From Pristionchus mayeri (Eukaryota > Nematoda > Chromadorea > Rhabditida > Neodiplogasteridae): 64,000 nt of DNA. Location: positions 30,551,541-30,615,540 of the forward strand of contig BTRK01000004.1 of the NCBI GenBank assembly GCA_036245805.1, read 5' to 3'. Below are positions 11,384-23,463 of this stretch, piece after piece. The translations under genes were made by a program, and so were the position numbers. The notes beneath the pieces were generated by a model that saw only the letters and a list, made by a program, of their open reading frames with translations, was not told the DNA's origin and searched no databases. Within the stretch, counting starts at the first letter, position 1, and every line of letters starts with the position of its first letter.

Positions 11384-14074
11384 ATGTCCACTCAGAAGCG
11401 CAAGAGTTTCTCAGGCGAGGAAGGGACAGTGAAGAAACCAACTCTCGAAAGAGAAGGAGAACAAGCCATCGATATGATGAATGATGATGTCTGGGAAAAG
11501 GTACTAGACATTACTGATGCTATTCGATGTGAGGAAGCGATTCCGCTACGCCTCTCCCTCCTCGAATTTCGCAATCGTGCGAGGGAGAGGCATAGCGGAA
11601 TCGCTATCTCACATCGAATGGCCTTCCCTAGCAAATAGTGATTTTCCAAGCCAATACTCATCCTCCAGGAACAGTATTCTGCCACTCCTGAAGTAACTGA
11701 CGAAGCTGAGGAGAATCAAAAGTGGAAGAATGGGCTCATCACAATATTCCAGGTGCGCACATAGATACATAGATATTCAAATTAAATAAACAAGTTTGGT
11801 CACTTATTGTACTTGTTAAAACGGGAGGCTGACAATTGCCCAAACGACAATTGCCCAACTCTTCGCCGTTCGCTTGAAATTTGGCGAAGCAACTTGGGAG
11901 TTGTTTCATTGTAACCAGTATGTGCTCCACTACATTTGCATGTGTAACTCTTGTTACCAGCCGATCTTGAGTTTCACTCCATATCTATGTATAGGGGTTC
12001 ATGGTCAAAAATTCAGAATTTTAGTGAAAAATAATGATTAGATAAACACCAAATGCCGTAACCAATCGATAACCATGTTTCTGGGATAAAGTTGATATTG
12101 TGGTACTAGAATATCGATTGGTTACGATACTTTCTGATTATCTAGCCATGATTTTCAACTAATTTCACAATTTTGGACCATGAACGGGTCGTTGGTGAAA
12201 TGTAAAATTCATGATCGCCTAGTAACAAGAGTTACATATGCAAATGTAGCGGAGCATATATTGGTTACAATGAAATAACTCCCAAGTTACTTCGCCAAAT
12301 TGCAAGCGAGCGGCAACGAGTTGGGCAATTGTCACCCCCCCCCCCCCCGTTAAAACACCAAATAGATATTTCATCAAGTGAAAAATGTGAAAATAAACGG
12401 TTACGGTAGTGGCTTTGTTACGCTATTCAAACCAAAAATAAATTGATTATTTGCAGATCAATAATGGCTTTGCATTCACCTACTACGTCTGTGACAACAA
12501 TCATCCTGCAAGAGCTACGAAGCCAAAAGGGCACAAACTTTTCGGATATCGATACGACATCGAATTGGCTGACGAAACGTACTCCGAGAGAAGAAGCGTT
12601 GTGAAGAGGACATTCGAAAACGTAATTTATCCTTTCGTTTCCATTCGAAGTTTCCACTCCATACATCTATTTCACAATTTGTGGGTTAAAAATGTGTTTT
12701 CAGATTCTTTCTCAACATCTGATGCCCATTCCGGATCGACTCATCGAAGTACTGGGTGACCTAATGAAGTCCTATCATGCTTCCAGGGTCAAATTGCAAT
12801 CGGTGGGGAAATTTCACTGCATTTTGGCTAGTAGTCCATCCTTCACACACAATAACGTATTTTCTGTAGACGGTTCTCGATCTGAAGTCACTGGCCAAGC
12901 TGGAATTCCTTCTGACAGATCAGAATGTTAATTGTCTCGATCTCAATATGGTTCAGTTCGATCGAATCACGGATATCCATAGGAAGGGGTGAGAAAATAT
13001 CAATGTAAACATCATTTTCAAAAAATAATATTCAGATTCGTATCATTGATCCGTTCGAGTGGCGTTCGTACTCTGAATTTGGAGGGATTAGAGCAGCCAA
13101 CTGCTCAAGGTGAATTCATCGCCAAGTATAACTCCCTTTCTATACACTATTGATTTCGCAGGTCTCTTCGACGAGCAGTTCATCATTGACATTTCTGAAA
13201 CTCAACTGGAGAGACTCTACTCGGATGCCCTCCCGAAGACTGTCTACGTGAGTATAGAAATGGAAGAGTGTAGTCTAGGATTGGTAATACGAAATCGCGT
13301 ACTTGGCTTCTGATGAGAGCATGAAATGAACAGTGTGAAAATTTAAAATATTGATTCGTGCGATCTTTGATCTACCTCTTCTTCAGCGCCATCGCTTCTA
13401 CCCGTCCACCTCGATCCTCCCTGCTCTCACTCGTCTGCAGATCCTCGACGCTCCTTCGATGGTCATTCCCTGCTCGTCGATGATGGATCTCCTACTGGTG
13501 AGACGAAATAAAATTTTCTTTGTCTTCTATTGAAGTTTGCAGTAGTCAGCCGCACAAATACCACCTATTTAGTCGTCTCTTGACGATTGTAATATCGTCT
13601 GACGTGCCTGCACCGTTACATTATATTGAAGTTTCATATTCCTACCTAGTTGTTACCAGATGAGGACGGAAAAACACATGAGGGAGTACAAATTAGTGTT
13701 TTCAGATGGGCATTGACAGCCTGGACACTTCGCTGCCGATGTTCGATTTCTCGTGGAACTTCGCCCTGGATCAGCCCTTCAATCAGGATGAAATCGAAGA
13801 TACCCTGAAACCAGGATATGAGGTGGGTCTATTCTTAGCGTACATCTTCAAGAGGTTAAGGAAGTGTTCATGCTCGTTGTTTCAGTTCGCACTCATGGGT
13901 GCCTACTACTACCTGGTTCGTAAATGCGACGGAATCACAGCGAGGTTCTCAGTGCAGCTCCGCAAAGTGGAGGAAGGAGCTACTCGTTGTCGAGTAGTCC
14001 AAGTCAACTTCCTCACCAATCCTCAACTCATTAATTCCTTGGATACTTATAAGATATACTCTGTTATGTATTGA
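11384..14074 (+). CDS. unrecognised 386-residue protein, 10 exons
   Basis: Complete gene model with every phase consistent. Exons: 11384-11500, 11669-11752, 12457-12621, 12704-12802, 12870-12988, 13036-13109, 13162-13247, 13387-13497, 13706-13822, 13886-14074. A splice-acceptor-like TTATCCAG lies three bases upstream of the ATG, so trans-splicing is possible. The first about 60 residues are charged and probably disordered (KRKSF, EEGTVKK, TDEAEENQK). Then follows a compact domain with FTYYVCDNN and FGYRYDIELA. The middle has spaced hydrophobic repeats (VLDLKSLAKL, VNCLDLNMV, VRTLNLEGL, LTRLQILDAPSMV) reminiscent of leucine-rich or F-box-associated repeats. The end has FALMGAYYYLVRKCD and a beta-rich tail. 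No signal peptide or membrane segment. I cannot name a family; an F-box/LRR-like nematode-specific protein is a guess. Intron 1 holds a hairpin and intron 2 a foldback element. Confidence 0.7.
11515..11622. repeat. hairpin in intron 1
   Basis: Arms of about 45 bases, ttcgatgtgaggaagcgat... against the inverted ...atcgctatctcacatcgaa, nearly perfect, with loop ctcgaatttcgcaatcgtgc. A short foldback element or MITE. Confidence 0.75.
11822..12352. mobile_element. foldback element in intron 2
   Basis: Imperfect inverted arms: gacaattgcccaac, gcgaagcaacttgggagtt, tgtaaccagtatgtgctcc and cttgttaccag reappear inverted at 12215-12335. The C-run at the right end abuts the arm. The words aacttgggagttgtttcat and tatgtgctcc recur in the 22971-23303 hairpin, so both belong to one family. 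Confidence 0.7.
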
Positions 14075-15173
14075 TCCAATTTTGTTATTCCATTGGTTAT
14101 GATCATGTTTGTTGATGGTCCAGATAAAATGATTTGCCTGATTGATTATACAACCGACTTGCAGAGAATCAACGGATTCGGTCAGAACGCTCATCAATCT
14201 TACATTGAAGTAATATAAATCAATTGTATTGAGGAAATTGACAAAATAATCATTGATTAGAAGATATAGTGCTCTCTTTCCTTGATCTCTTTCCCCTCCC
14301 TCCACCCCTTTCATCTTCTGTTCCGCCACTTTCCGATCTCAAGTCAACCAAGACTCCAATAAGATATATATTGGATAGCGGCCACTCTCCCGCTCTCGAG
14401 GCCCCCTCCCCTCGAATATCTCTCTCGCGCGACTCAAATCGGAAGTGATCGTCTCCTGCCCCCCCCCCCCACACCCCTCTCCCCCATACGTTTCTTTTCT
14501 TCTCTTCTCTTATCTCGCTCTCCCCTCTCATTCTCGCACACTTCTGTATCTGATGAAGCACCTGCGTGGTGTACGATAAAAAATAAAATATTGTGATATC
14601 TGCGGACATCTTATCGTTCGGCAAGCTCGTGATTGAGCGACTGTAATTAGCATTTCCATGTACAATGGCAAGTGAATCATTGATCTACCTTCTCGTTGGC
14701 GACTCTCGTAGCTCTGCGTTTGATGATGAAGATGACGGCAACTACGACTACAATCATAATAGAGACTATCGTCCCGATGGTTGCAATGAGTTTACCCACC
14801 TTAAAAGGAGGAGCAATTTTAGGGACATGGCTCATTTGTATCACCGTATTTCATTACAAGAGATTGAGAGAAGGAAGAATGCTAATCAAAGGAGAATCAG
14901 AATGCTTACTCTCAGTTGCTCGCATCGTTCGCCAGTGTAAAAGTCGTCCGCGCAGTAGCACTCGGCCGAATCTCGAATAGAAAATGAAATTAGACCGGAT
15001 GAGAACCTTAGTGTCCTTCCGTATTATCATTTTTGCTAGAAAAAAAACAGTTTCTGTATGTGAAATTACTGCGCTTTTGCATCTCATCGGACAGTGAAGA
15101 TCCCCTCTATTGCAGGCAGAATAAGTGAGAATCGCCTGACTAATAACTTCTTGAATTATTCTTATTCACAGCT
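14075..15173. other. convergent intergenic region
   Basis: Lies between two genes that end toward each other. 14270-14560 is pyrimidine-rich with a C-run at 14460; aaaaataaaatatt at 14578-14592 could serve polyadenylation. An open stretch at 14665-14937 starts with ATG and is hydrophilic, but has no supporting splice sites or family match, so I do not call it a gene. Confidence 0.45.
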
Positions 15174-16117
15174 TTACTTTTCTTCAGTAGCATTCCGATC
15201 ATTCCACAGAGCAAATTTCAACTCAAGTGTCTCAATTTCACCTTCTGGGTTCTTCTTGCACTGCCCATAGTTGAGACAGAAGCCATCGCAGACATCTGAC
15301 GAAACTGTTGTACATTTTGAATTCATGAATTTCTCCTACTTCAATTTAATCCTTATAATCTGTGTGATAATAAAAATAGCTTACCAGAGCAGTATGTTCC
15401 GTTGCCGCGAAAGCCTGGTCTGCATCTGGAAAGCAAGAAACAATGCGTGTTTTCTACTTATTTGAGCGTCGATCCTTGCCTGCACTCGAATCGAGGTTCG
15501 TCGATGTCGTCTTCGAAGTCAGTACAGATGGCGTTCCATGAGCAATTATCGTCTCCTTTAAATGTAATTCGTTTGAAAATATAGCTTTCTTTCTCACCAG
15601 TTGCGCATGGGTTTTTGAGTAGCACCCCCGAATTGGGCCCCTGAATTGTGCTGCTTCACTTTAATTATTTTACTATTTAGTAGGTAGATTAGGACATACG
15701 GAAAATATAAACAATTAGTATATATCATTGGAGCTCTTATTAACCAGTTTCATTACAATATTAAACGAAGAACGAAACCAGGTGCAGCAGTGAAGTGATT
15801 TTCTCGGCACCGCTTGCAGGTAGCAGACCCTCGTTCGTCCTGGTAAGTACCCCGAGGGCACGGCAGGCATAGGTCGCTACAAGAGACCAACTTTTTGAGG
15901 TAGATGGATATGTATGGTGGAGCTGTTGAGAACATAATGGGACAAAACTTTTAAAAACGTACCTTCCCGACTCTAGATGGTACTCTCCAGTAGGACACTT
16001 TTTACACTGCTGAGATGATGCATGGAAAACCCATCCAGGAGAACAAGGAGCACGATCTGCACTTGCTTGCGAGAGGAATATCACCACCAGCCATAAAGGA
16101 AGAAACGAGAGCCCCAT
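15174..16117 (-). CDS. secreted cysteine-rich EGF-like protein, 179 residues
   Basis: Six exons, all in phase: 16117-15963, 15876-15774, 15640-15598, 15555-15480, 15425-15385, 15295-15174. The product starts with a clear signal peptide (hydrophobic LPLWLVVIFLSQASA). Then comes an ephrin-receptor-like/GCC2-GCC3 cysteine module (CKKCPTGEYHLESG, LPCPRGTYQDERGS, CKRCRENHFT), an EGF-like domain (NPCATGDDNCSWNAIC, then CRCRPGFRGNGTYC), and a final CDGFCLNYGQCKK segment before a hydrophilic tail. It should be exported and disulphide-bonded; ligand and role unknown. The intron after exon 4 appears to use a GC donor (CAG|GCAAGG), which is what joins the EGF cysteines in frame. The start is the only ATG before the signal peptide. 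Confidence 0.75.
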
Positions 16118-16460
16118 CGCCCCCAATCAGGGAAATGAGATGGAAAGAGATAGAAGAGAGGACAGATGGCTGACGATTATAAGATTTGATCAGAAGGGAT
16201 ATTGCGCATGGTCGATTCTGTTGGCCTATTATATAACCCGTCTCTCTTATTCCGAGAGATAGATTAAGATGGAAAGAAGATTTGAGAACTTCGAAATTGA
16301 ATAGAGGTTGTGATGTGATGGGCTCGAAATCTCGAGGGTAGTTGAGATGCTAGAAATTGTTGCTCATCTTATTTATTCATATCATTAACAGAGAACATAA
16401 TCAGAAGAAAATAATACACGCATTACACAAGTAAACAATCGGTGCATAGCTATGTACAAA
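16118..16460. other. intergenic, probable promoter side
   Basis: Between the start of the secreted-protein gene and the end of the GST kappa gene, both minus strand. tatataa at 16229 lies about 110 bases upstream of the secreted-protein ATG. Nothing coding is seen. Confidence 0.4.
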
Positions 16461-18236
16461 TCAGAGTCCGAGATGTCTCTCGATAAGGTGGAATCGATCG
16501 GAGCCAAAGAAGGATTCGTGATTGACCTCGTTCGCACGATACACTTTCATCCACGGAATTCCGAACGCCTGTAACAGGTACTATTTCTAATATTTGTAAC
16601 AAGTACTATAACAAAGAAATAATCGTGTTTTTAGATAATTCAACAACCCTCCATTCTACAAAAGATCTGAAATATCTGATCAATATAAATCGATTGATAA
16701 TCACTCACCCCATCATCAATTGCCTCCTGGGTGTAATCGACGAAATGCTGCTTCACTTCAGGAGACTTGCTCTTGGCGATGAGCGAGGAGGCAGTGGACT
16801 GATCGATGCCTAGAGAGGCCAGCACCTGGAATACGGTATTAGCATACTATAACCATTGAACAGTATGACAATCTGCAGCGAGTTCTACTGATTTGTTCAC
16901 TCAACTTCCTTCTTACCTGATTAAGAAACAAGATCTTTCACAATCGTCCTTACACTTTGCAAAATAAGACAAAATGAAGACAACTCACCTCATGGAGATG
17001 GGCGTCTTCGTGCATCGGCAGATGGTCCCTCCACATCCGAGTGTAGAAGGCATGAATGAGCGGAGACTGCGAGACCTGCAGACAGAGACTTGGATACCTT
17101 GAGATTAATGGCACTTCTTAGATATCTGCCCCCCCCTCCCTCCTTTCTCCTCTATCCCATTCATTTCCAGGTATCTCTCTCTGTTTTTCTCGCACGCAAC
17201 CCCTCTGCGATGAGGATTGGGGTGGCCAACTATCCAAGAAGTGCTAGATTTTGTACCTTCCTAACAGAATTAAGAAAATATTGCATCATAGATGAAGGAA
17301 AGAGTAGATTCCATCACCATCGAATGGTCGTCTCACCTCTTCTTCCCCCGCAGCCACGATGAGTCTCTGCGCCGCGACGGTGTTGCCTGCCTTGAGGAAG
17401 GCGGAGGTGTTCCCCTGCGTGTCATTTGTAAATGCTGTTTTGAAGAATAAAAAACGAAGAAAGATCAAAGACCAACCTCGGGCACCCTCATCTCGATGCC
17501 GTAGTACTCGCACTGGTGGCGGAGATCCCGCTCCATATGGAGGGTCTGGAATACTTTTGATGTTTAAACATTTATCATCAGAAAAACAACATTTATGTGG
17601 CTATGAACAGATTTGCAAGATAGATTCTAACTGTTAGAATGTGAATTGGAATGGAAATAAGTAAGGTGAACATCGTTGACCTTACGCGGTCGTTCTCACC
17701 TTCTCTGGAATCTGGATAAAGGGCGACTTATATTTAGCATGGATGTTCCTGAAAAATGGGCTTGCACTGTTCAGATTGTAATTTATTCGTTGCTTACGAA
17801 AATAAAGACGGGCTAGGAAATGCAATGCCGATTGCATATGTGAAGTGATTTGCGTGTGTAAATCATCAACATGCTCAATCTCAGATTGTAGCAAAATATG
17901 ACATTCTGGGAGGGAAAGAAGCAATTACCTGAATATGGCGGGAATCCTCACGGGCGACCATTGCACGGCGAGAGCGGAGGAGTGACGAGATTGAAGTCGG
18001 GCTAGGAGCTGAGGGAGAGTAAATGAATCGCACGAAAACCACTTTACAACCAACTAATCTAGATATAGATCCCCCCCAGTAAAATATGTAACAACGCACT
18101 TCTGAATCCAGAATGGAAAAGATCATAATTGCTAGCCCAGTTTCATATCGAAGAAAGACCTCACCTCAAAGCCAATGTAGGAGTAGGGCGAATTGATGTC
18201 GAAGAAGTACTTAATTAGGCTCTTCGAAGAAGCCAT
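16461..18236 (-). CDS. gstk-1-like: glutathione S-transferase kappa
   Basis: Complete gene of 8 exons and 219 residues, all phases consistent: 18236-18165, 18008-17929, 17748-17700, 17545-17477, 17414-17337, 17075-16989, 16825-16709, 16568-16461. The family conjugates or reduces with glutathione through a DsbA-like thioredoxin fold with an inserted helical domain, in mitochondria and peroxisomes. Visible signatures: YFFDINSPYSYIGFE at the N-terminus, with the catalytic serine of SPYS; a helical middle; the cis-proline loop AFGIPWMKV; and the C-terminal ESFFGSDRFHLIERHLG. Length fits the usual 210-230. No classical C-terminal SKL-type peroxisome signal is present. The ATG at 18236 is the first codon before the strand with YFFD. 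Neighbours are unrelated. Confidence 0.9.
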
Positions 18237-18953
18237 TCAGTAGGAGACCAAACTAGAAGCAATTATAATACAAACTATCAGCAATAGCCGAAACTAGACG
18301 AAAAAGAATAGTAAGAATGGAATTTGAAAGGACGGAAATCGTGCCAAAGGGAACCTCGTGGCTGGTATAGATTAGAGATGAGAGGGTGAGAGACGAAAGA
18401 AAGAGAAAGAACGGAGTAACAAGAGGGAGAAGTGGTGGCACGAAGGTGGGTACATCGATCAATGATCAGGGTAGAGAAAAAGAGAAGTGGGAGACGCTCA
18501 GTGAGAGAAAACGAGAGGCGGAACTCATTGAGATAATGTATGCAACCGTCGTGTACGGTAGGATTGTCCACCGAGAGGAGACTAATTCAACTTGGGTAAA
18601 TGGACAATTGTGGCTAGAGTTCTGGAATCAGACCTTGAATTTTACGTTCAGAATTTATTGTGAACAACGTATCAGAATGCAATAGAATACGAACAACACA
18701 AGGTGATTTTTGAGCGCATATTACTGCAAAACAGATAAGAATGGGAGGGGAGTGGGCGAGATCTTCGAAACATAAACAATGGAGACAGTGTGATTGTAGG
18801 GCGATTAACAATGAAACAACATAGTCAAGATTCAACAATTAAATAGGGATCAAATTAATTGGATGTTCCGACAATTCAATATGTATCGATAATGGATTCA
18901 CTATAAAACGATTGGGGTGGGAGGGGGGGGGGAGGGGAGGGGGCAGAGCAGAC
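18237..18953. other. intergenic
   Basis: Between two minus-strand genes. Contains a purine-rich stretch (18380-18530) and a G-run (18910-18942) just beyond the stop of the next gene. No exons recognised. Confidence 0.45.
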
Positions 18954-21900
18954 TCAAATCTTACTTCTTCTGCTGGGTCTTCCGTAGGGACTGGGTCCGG
19001 ATCCACCTGGACCATCATCAGTGCCCGCGCCCATTCCGGATCCACTCGGACCATCCTGAGTGCCTGCGCCCGCCGGGAGATTGGGCGTTGCCATACGAGT
19101 CATGTAGGTTTCGAACGCCTAAAGCGTGCGAATTATCATTGACGGTACAGGAGACCGCGTAATTCTATATTTGGAAATACTAATCCCGTACTTTACCACG
19201 ATTATTCATAGCGTACTAATTTACTTATATTCAAAATATAAATATTCGAACGAAAATAATATTATTATTGACACTTCTTGGATATGTGGCCACCCCACCA
19301 CCTCCTCCTCTGCCTCACTCACTTCTAGGTATCACTCCTTAATGTTCGGTCGCACAATCCCTTTGTGATGTGAAGGGAGAGAGGGGTGGGCCAAATATCA
19401 AGAAATACCTAATTTATAATCGAACGTAGAGGATACCTTGGGGAAGAGACGAGTCGCCAGAGGGCAATTGACAGCCAGCACCACATCCTTCACACGCACC
19501 GTCGTCTGAAGTGAACCTTCTTTATTGAACTACACTGTTGCTCGATCAAAGTGCTACTATTTGCTTATCATGCTCATAAGATCAAAGCAAATCAAAATGA
19601 TATTTCGAACTCGGAATTTACCTCGTTTTTCTTCATTGCCAGCTTCACGAGGATGTACGGATTCTGGAAGAAAATAAGTCAATAATCATCCATTTTTAGT
19701 ATGGCAGCTGAAAATAAAATCTTTTTATTAAGCTGCACTTTTCGGCTTTCGGTTAACACATCGACGTGAAAATGAACATTGTTGATCATTATTTTAAGAA
19801 TCCAGTGCTGGTTCTCACTGGTTTATGGAGGACGTAGGCGACGACTCTGTCGACTTCTCGATCGGCGAACACCTCGACCAGGCTGGTCTTCTTGTCGAGA
19901 CTGTAGCCGGAGTCGACATACGTCTGCTCGTTCCAGATCTCCATCTGCAGAGTATTTATTATCTTAACGGGAAATGCGACCACTATCATTTTAAATTTCA
20001 AAAACACTGATTGCGTCATTTATCGGTAACTGATACATTAATACAACGGAAATGCCTCACTCCAGGAAGCTTATCGCTCTTGAGAACGTTAACGGGCACC
20101 TCGTCGCTCGTGATGGACGCCGCCCCACCCGAACCCTGATTCACCACATTATTTATTATTCGCGTCTCGTTGGCCATCTTTTGAGAACGCATTATGTGAT
20201 TTAATTCAATTTTTCTATTTTGTAAAATGTCTTTACACAAAAATATAACTAAAAGTGACATAAATAAATATTAATGGGTAGAGAAACTAACGTTGACGAA
20301 GAATGGTTTGAGGAGAATCGTCTCGATCAGGGTCAGCTCCAGGGAGCCGCTCGATTCTCCGCGAATCCTCTTCTCTCCTTGCACATCGGCATCTCCGGAG
20401 CTACAATATCGATTTCGCTTATATATACGCGATCTGTGCGTTTTGGAGCGAGATTATGTGATCGTAATGAACATGATTATTAATCTATTTAACACAGGTC
20501 TTCTGAGAGATTGCATGAATCCAAGACCCCTGTTTGACAAACTGTTCAAATTGCTGCGATATTGACCCCACTTGCGTGGTGGATGTACCCAAGGCCTAGA
20601 AACATTCAGCTAACTTTTTGGGGCCGGGAATTCAAAAGTGCCTAAAATCCGGCTCTGGAAATTTTGAAAATTCAAAAATTCATATCATCCTTCAACTTTG
20701 AGCAAATGAGTCGGTTAAAAAAACAGAAATGACCGACGTGACGAGAGGAACAACTTTTATGTTGATGACTATTCGCTGAGATGAACAGAAAACTATGATA
20801 ATTGCGAAAATTCATTTTTTGGTGTATTAATTTACATGATATTTGATCATAGTGAAAAAATCGTTCCACGTATAGCCGAGCTCTCGTCAGATTCGAACTC
20901 TACGCCCTTTTTCAACCCTGGGAATTTGTTTTTATTCCATTTAATGAACGTATTTTTGTGCAATTTTGGGTCAAATTTGCAGAATCTGGTGTTTTGAGGC
21001 AAAATCGGACATTTCACTTTCTTATATTTAAGGAATTATCGATTGGGGATATGTTTTCTTTCAGTTTTCAATGTTTATTGACCTATCTATACCGATTTCC
21101 ATTGAATAAACCGAATATTTCAATACTTCATAAAATCATGAAATTTGAGATTTTTTGGTGAAAAATGAGATTTTGCGAAGTATTGAAATATTCGGTTTAT
21201 TCAATGGAAATCGGTATAGATAGGTCAATAAACATTGAAAACTGAAAGAAAACATATCCCCAATCGATAATTCCTTAAATATAAGAAAGTGAAATGTCCG
21301 ATTTTGCCTCAAAACACCAGATTCTGCAAATTTGACCCAAAATTGCACAAAAATACGTTCATTAAATGAAATAAAAACAAATTCCCAGGGTTGAAAAAGG
21401 GCGTAGAGTTCGAATCTGACGAGAGCTCGGCTATACGTGGAACGATTTTTTCACTATGATCAAATTTCATGTAAATTAATACACCAAAAAATGAATTTTC
21501 GCAATTATCATAGTTTTCTGTTCATCTCAGCGAATAGTCATCAACATAAAAGTTGTTCCTCTCGTCACGTCGGTCATTTCTGTTTTTTTAACCGACTCAT
21601 TTGCTCAAAGTTGAAGGATGATATGAATTTTTGAATTTTCAATATTTCCAGAGCCGGATTTTAGGCACTTTTGAATTCCCGGCCCCAAAAAGTTAGCTGA
21701 ATGTTTCTAGGCCTTGGGTACATTCACCACGCAAGTGGGGTCAATATCGCAGCAATTTGAACAGTTTGTCAAACGCCACCTGTGATCTCTCAGAAGACAC
21801 GTGTTAAATAGGCAAGGTTGAATCAAAGGCTTAGACTAAACCTCGAATGGTAAAGGCAAGAATCATAATTGTATTCAAAGTTAGAGTACCTCTTGCGCTT

Positions 21901-23463
21901 CGCAGAGTTGGGCACCTTTTTGATTGTAGCAGTCGGCGTCCCCGCGGTGCTGCAAACAATTTAAGTGAATGCGAGCCTCAATGTTACTCTGGTGCATTCG
22001 ACCCTTCAAAATAAAATAACGGGCGTTAACTTTCTTTAAAAAATTGCTTCCCCAATATTCCATTGTCCGTCATAACGCAGATCGACATGTATTTCATTAT
22101 CAAGCTAGCACAATATTCAAAATTGTAGGGAATAGCTCACGAGGTTCTCTTGGGGCGACTGGCTCTGCTCGAGGTCGGCTGATCCTCCTGCTCATTGTCC
22201 TCGCCAGTAGATCTCTTCGCAGACCTCAGACTGGCCTGCTTGGGAGTAGCGACAACAGGAGTGTAGCTGACCCTGAAGGAGGAGGATATTGGCATAGAAA
22301 CGTGAGGTCTACCTCTGCTTCCGAGTTCTCTTCGATGAAGGACTTCCGATGGGAGACGAGGCGTCAACGACTGCCGTTGCGTTCGATGATCTGCAACAAT
22401 AAATATTGATAACATGCTGAAGTATGTTGAACGTAGTGTGAACCGCCTGAATCAATGTTGATGGGTCTACCACACCAGCTTGCCCCGATTCAGAATACCT
22501 GAGATCGCGTTGTTCGATGGCCGAGGCGGAAGAGGAGAGGCGGCTTGAGGAACGTGTAGTAGACCTGAATGTACTGATTCATATGAGCTTGATTGAATGC
22601 GTATCGTAGGCTACACCCTCTGCGACCAGCAATCTGCAAGTACGCACACGGAGAAGTAAAATTCAAAATATTTATGAAACTTACGAAACGCTCGATCCTG
22701 CAACGTCGCCATCGGTTGTTGTCTATAAGCAGTTCAAGTTAGTTTTGTTGTGTGATACAGCGATCGTTGCAACATAGCAGCGATAGAAAATTATATTTAA
22801 GTGGCTATCAGGCAATACTGGATGCAGGAGTTTAACAATGCGCGCATTCTTTCCGGTTTGACTTGATTGATCCCGGCCGCTTCCGATACCCACAAGTCGA
22901 TGTTGCGGAGGCCGTTCTACTGTTCCTCGTGCGAAGGCAAGTAACCGGCTATTGCAAACAGGGGTGGAATGGGGGTACGACATTTCCGCAACGGAGCGCC
23001 GTTTCCTTGAGAGTTGGGGTAGAAACTTGGGAGTTGTTTCATAGTTGTCAGTATGTGCTCCCATACCTTTTCATATACAATTCTTATTTCCAGGCGAACT
23101 TGAGTTTCATGGAATATGGATTTCCATGACCCCCTATACGTTGAAACTCAAGTTCGCCTGGAAATAAGAATTGTATATGAAAAGGTATGGGAGCACATAC
23201 TGACAACTATGAAACAACTCCCAAGTTGCTACGCCACCTCTCAAGCGAACGGCACTCCGTTGCGGAAATGTCGGTTGCGGAAACGTCGTACCCCCGGTGG
23301 AATTACGTAACAAGTGTTTATACAAATCAGAATGCAGCCTAGAGTAATTGCGCCATCAAATAAGAAATTAATTCCGATCAATCAGTGAAAAAATTTTTCT
23401 AATCACCTGATCGTTTCTCTCCGGCTCTTCCGCGTTCGTATTGCTTCTTTCCGAATCCGACAT
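18954..23463 (-). CDS. probable nuclear protein, 352 residues, 12 exons, unknown function
   Basis: All phases fit: 23463-23407, 22722-22685, 22564-22499, 22390-22313, 22272-22141, 21949-21890, 20400-20292, 20177-20061, 19944-19819, 19663-19622, 19505-19437, 19118-18954. The N-terminal half is Ser/Thr-rich and disordered with basic clusters that look like nuclear localisation signals (SSKRTRKQR, RASRPKRTS, PNSAKRK). The C-terminal half is folded: SGSLELTLIETILLKPFFVN, YSLDKKTSLVEVFADREVD, RVVAYVLHKP, NPYILVKLAMKK, RVKDVVLAVNCPLATRLF. A Gly-rich tail with two copies of AGTxDGPxGSG precedes RRSKI. I do not recognise the family. Intron 4 is only 40 bases; intron 1 holds the 22971-23303 hairpin and intron 6 the 20475-21812 palindrome. 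Confidence 0.68.
20475..21812. repeat. long palindrome, arms about 650 bases
   Basis: Arms 20475-21130 and 21177-21812 are nearly identical inverted copies around a 46-base centre. Both arms read the same 65-67-codon open stretches, which is only a mirror effect. It sits inside an intron of the nuclear-protein gene, so the transcript could fold into long double-stranded RNA. Confidence 0.9.
22971..23303. mobile_element. foldback MITE, arms about 155 bases
   Basis: Arms 22971-23130 and 23145-23303 are inverted copies (e.g. gaactTGAGTTTCA near 23100 against its complement near 23145). The centre includes catgaccccctata, a word also found at both ends of the element at 55336-60026. It shares aacttgggagttgtttcat with 11822-12352. 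Lies in intron 1 of the nuclear-protein gene. Confidence 0.8.

Noticed and set aside
14250..14624. minus-strand coding frame opposite a CT-rich region
   Set aside because: Low-complexity composition; no splice sites or family features.
20958..21634. small proteins read identically from both arms of palindromes (also 56789-58010, 35710-36558)
   Set aside because: Each is the same sequence read twice because of the inverted repeat; no start context, no family, no codon bias.
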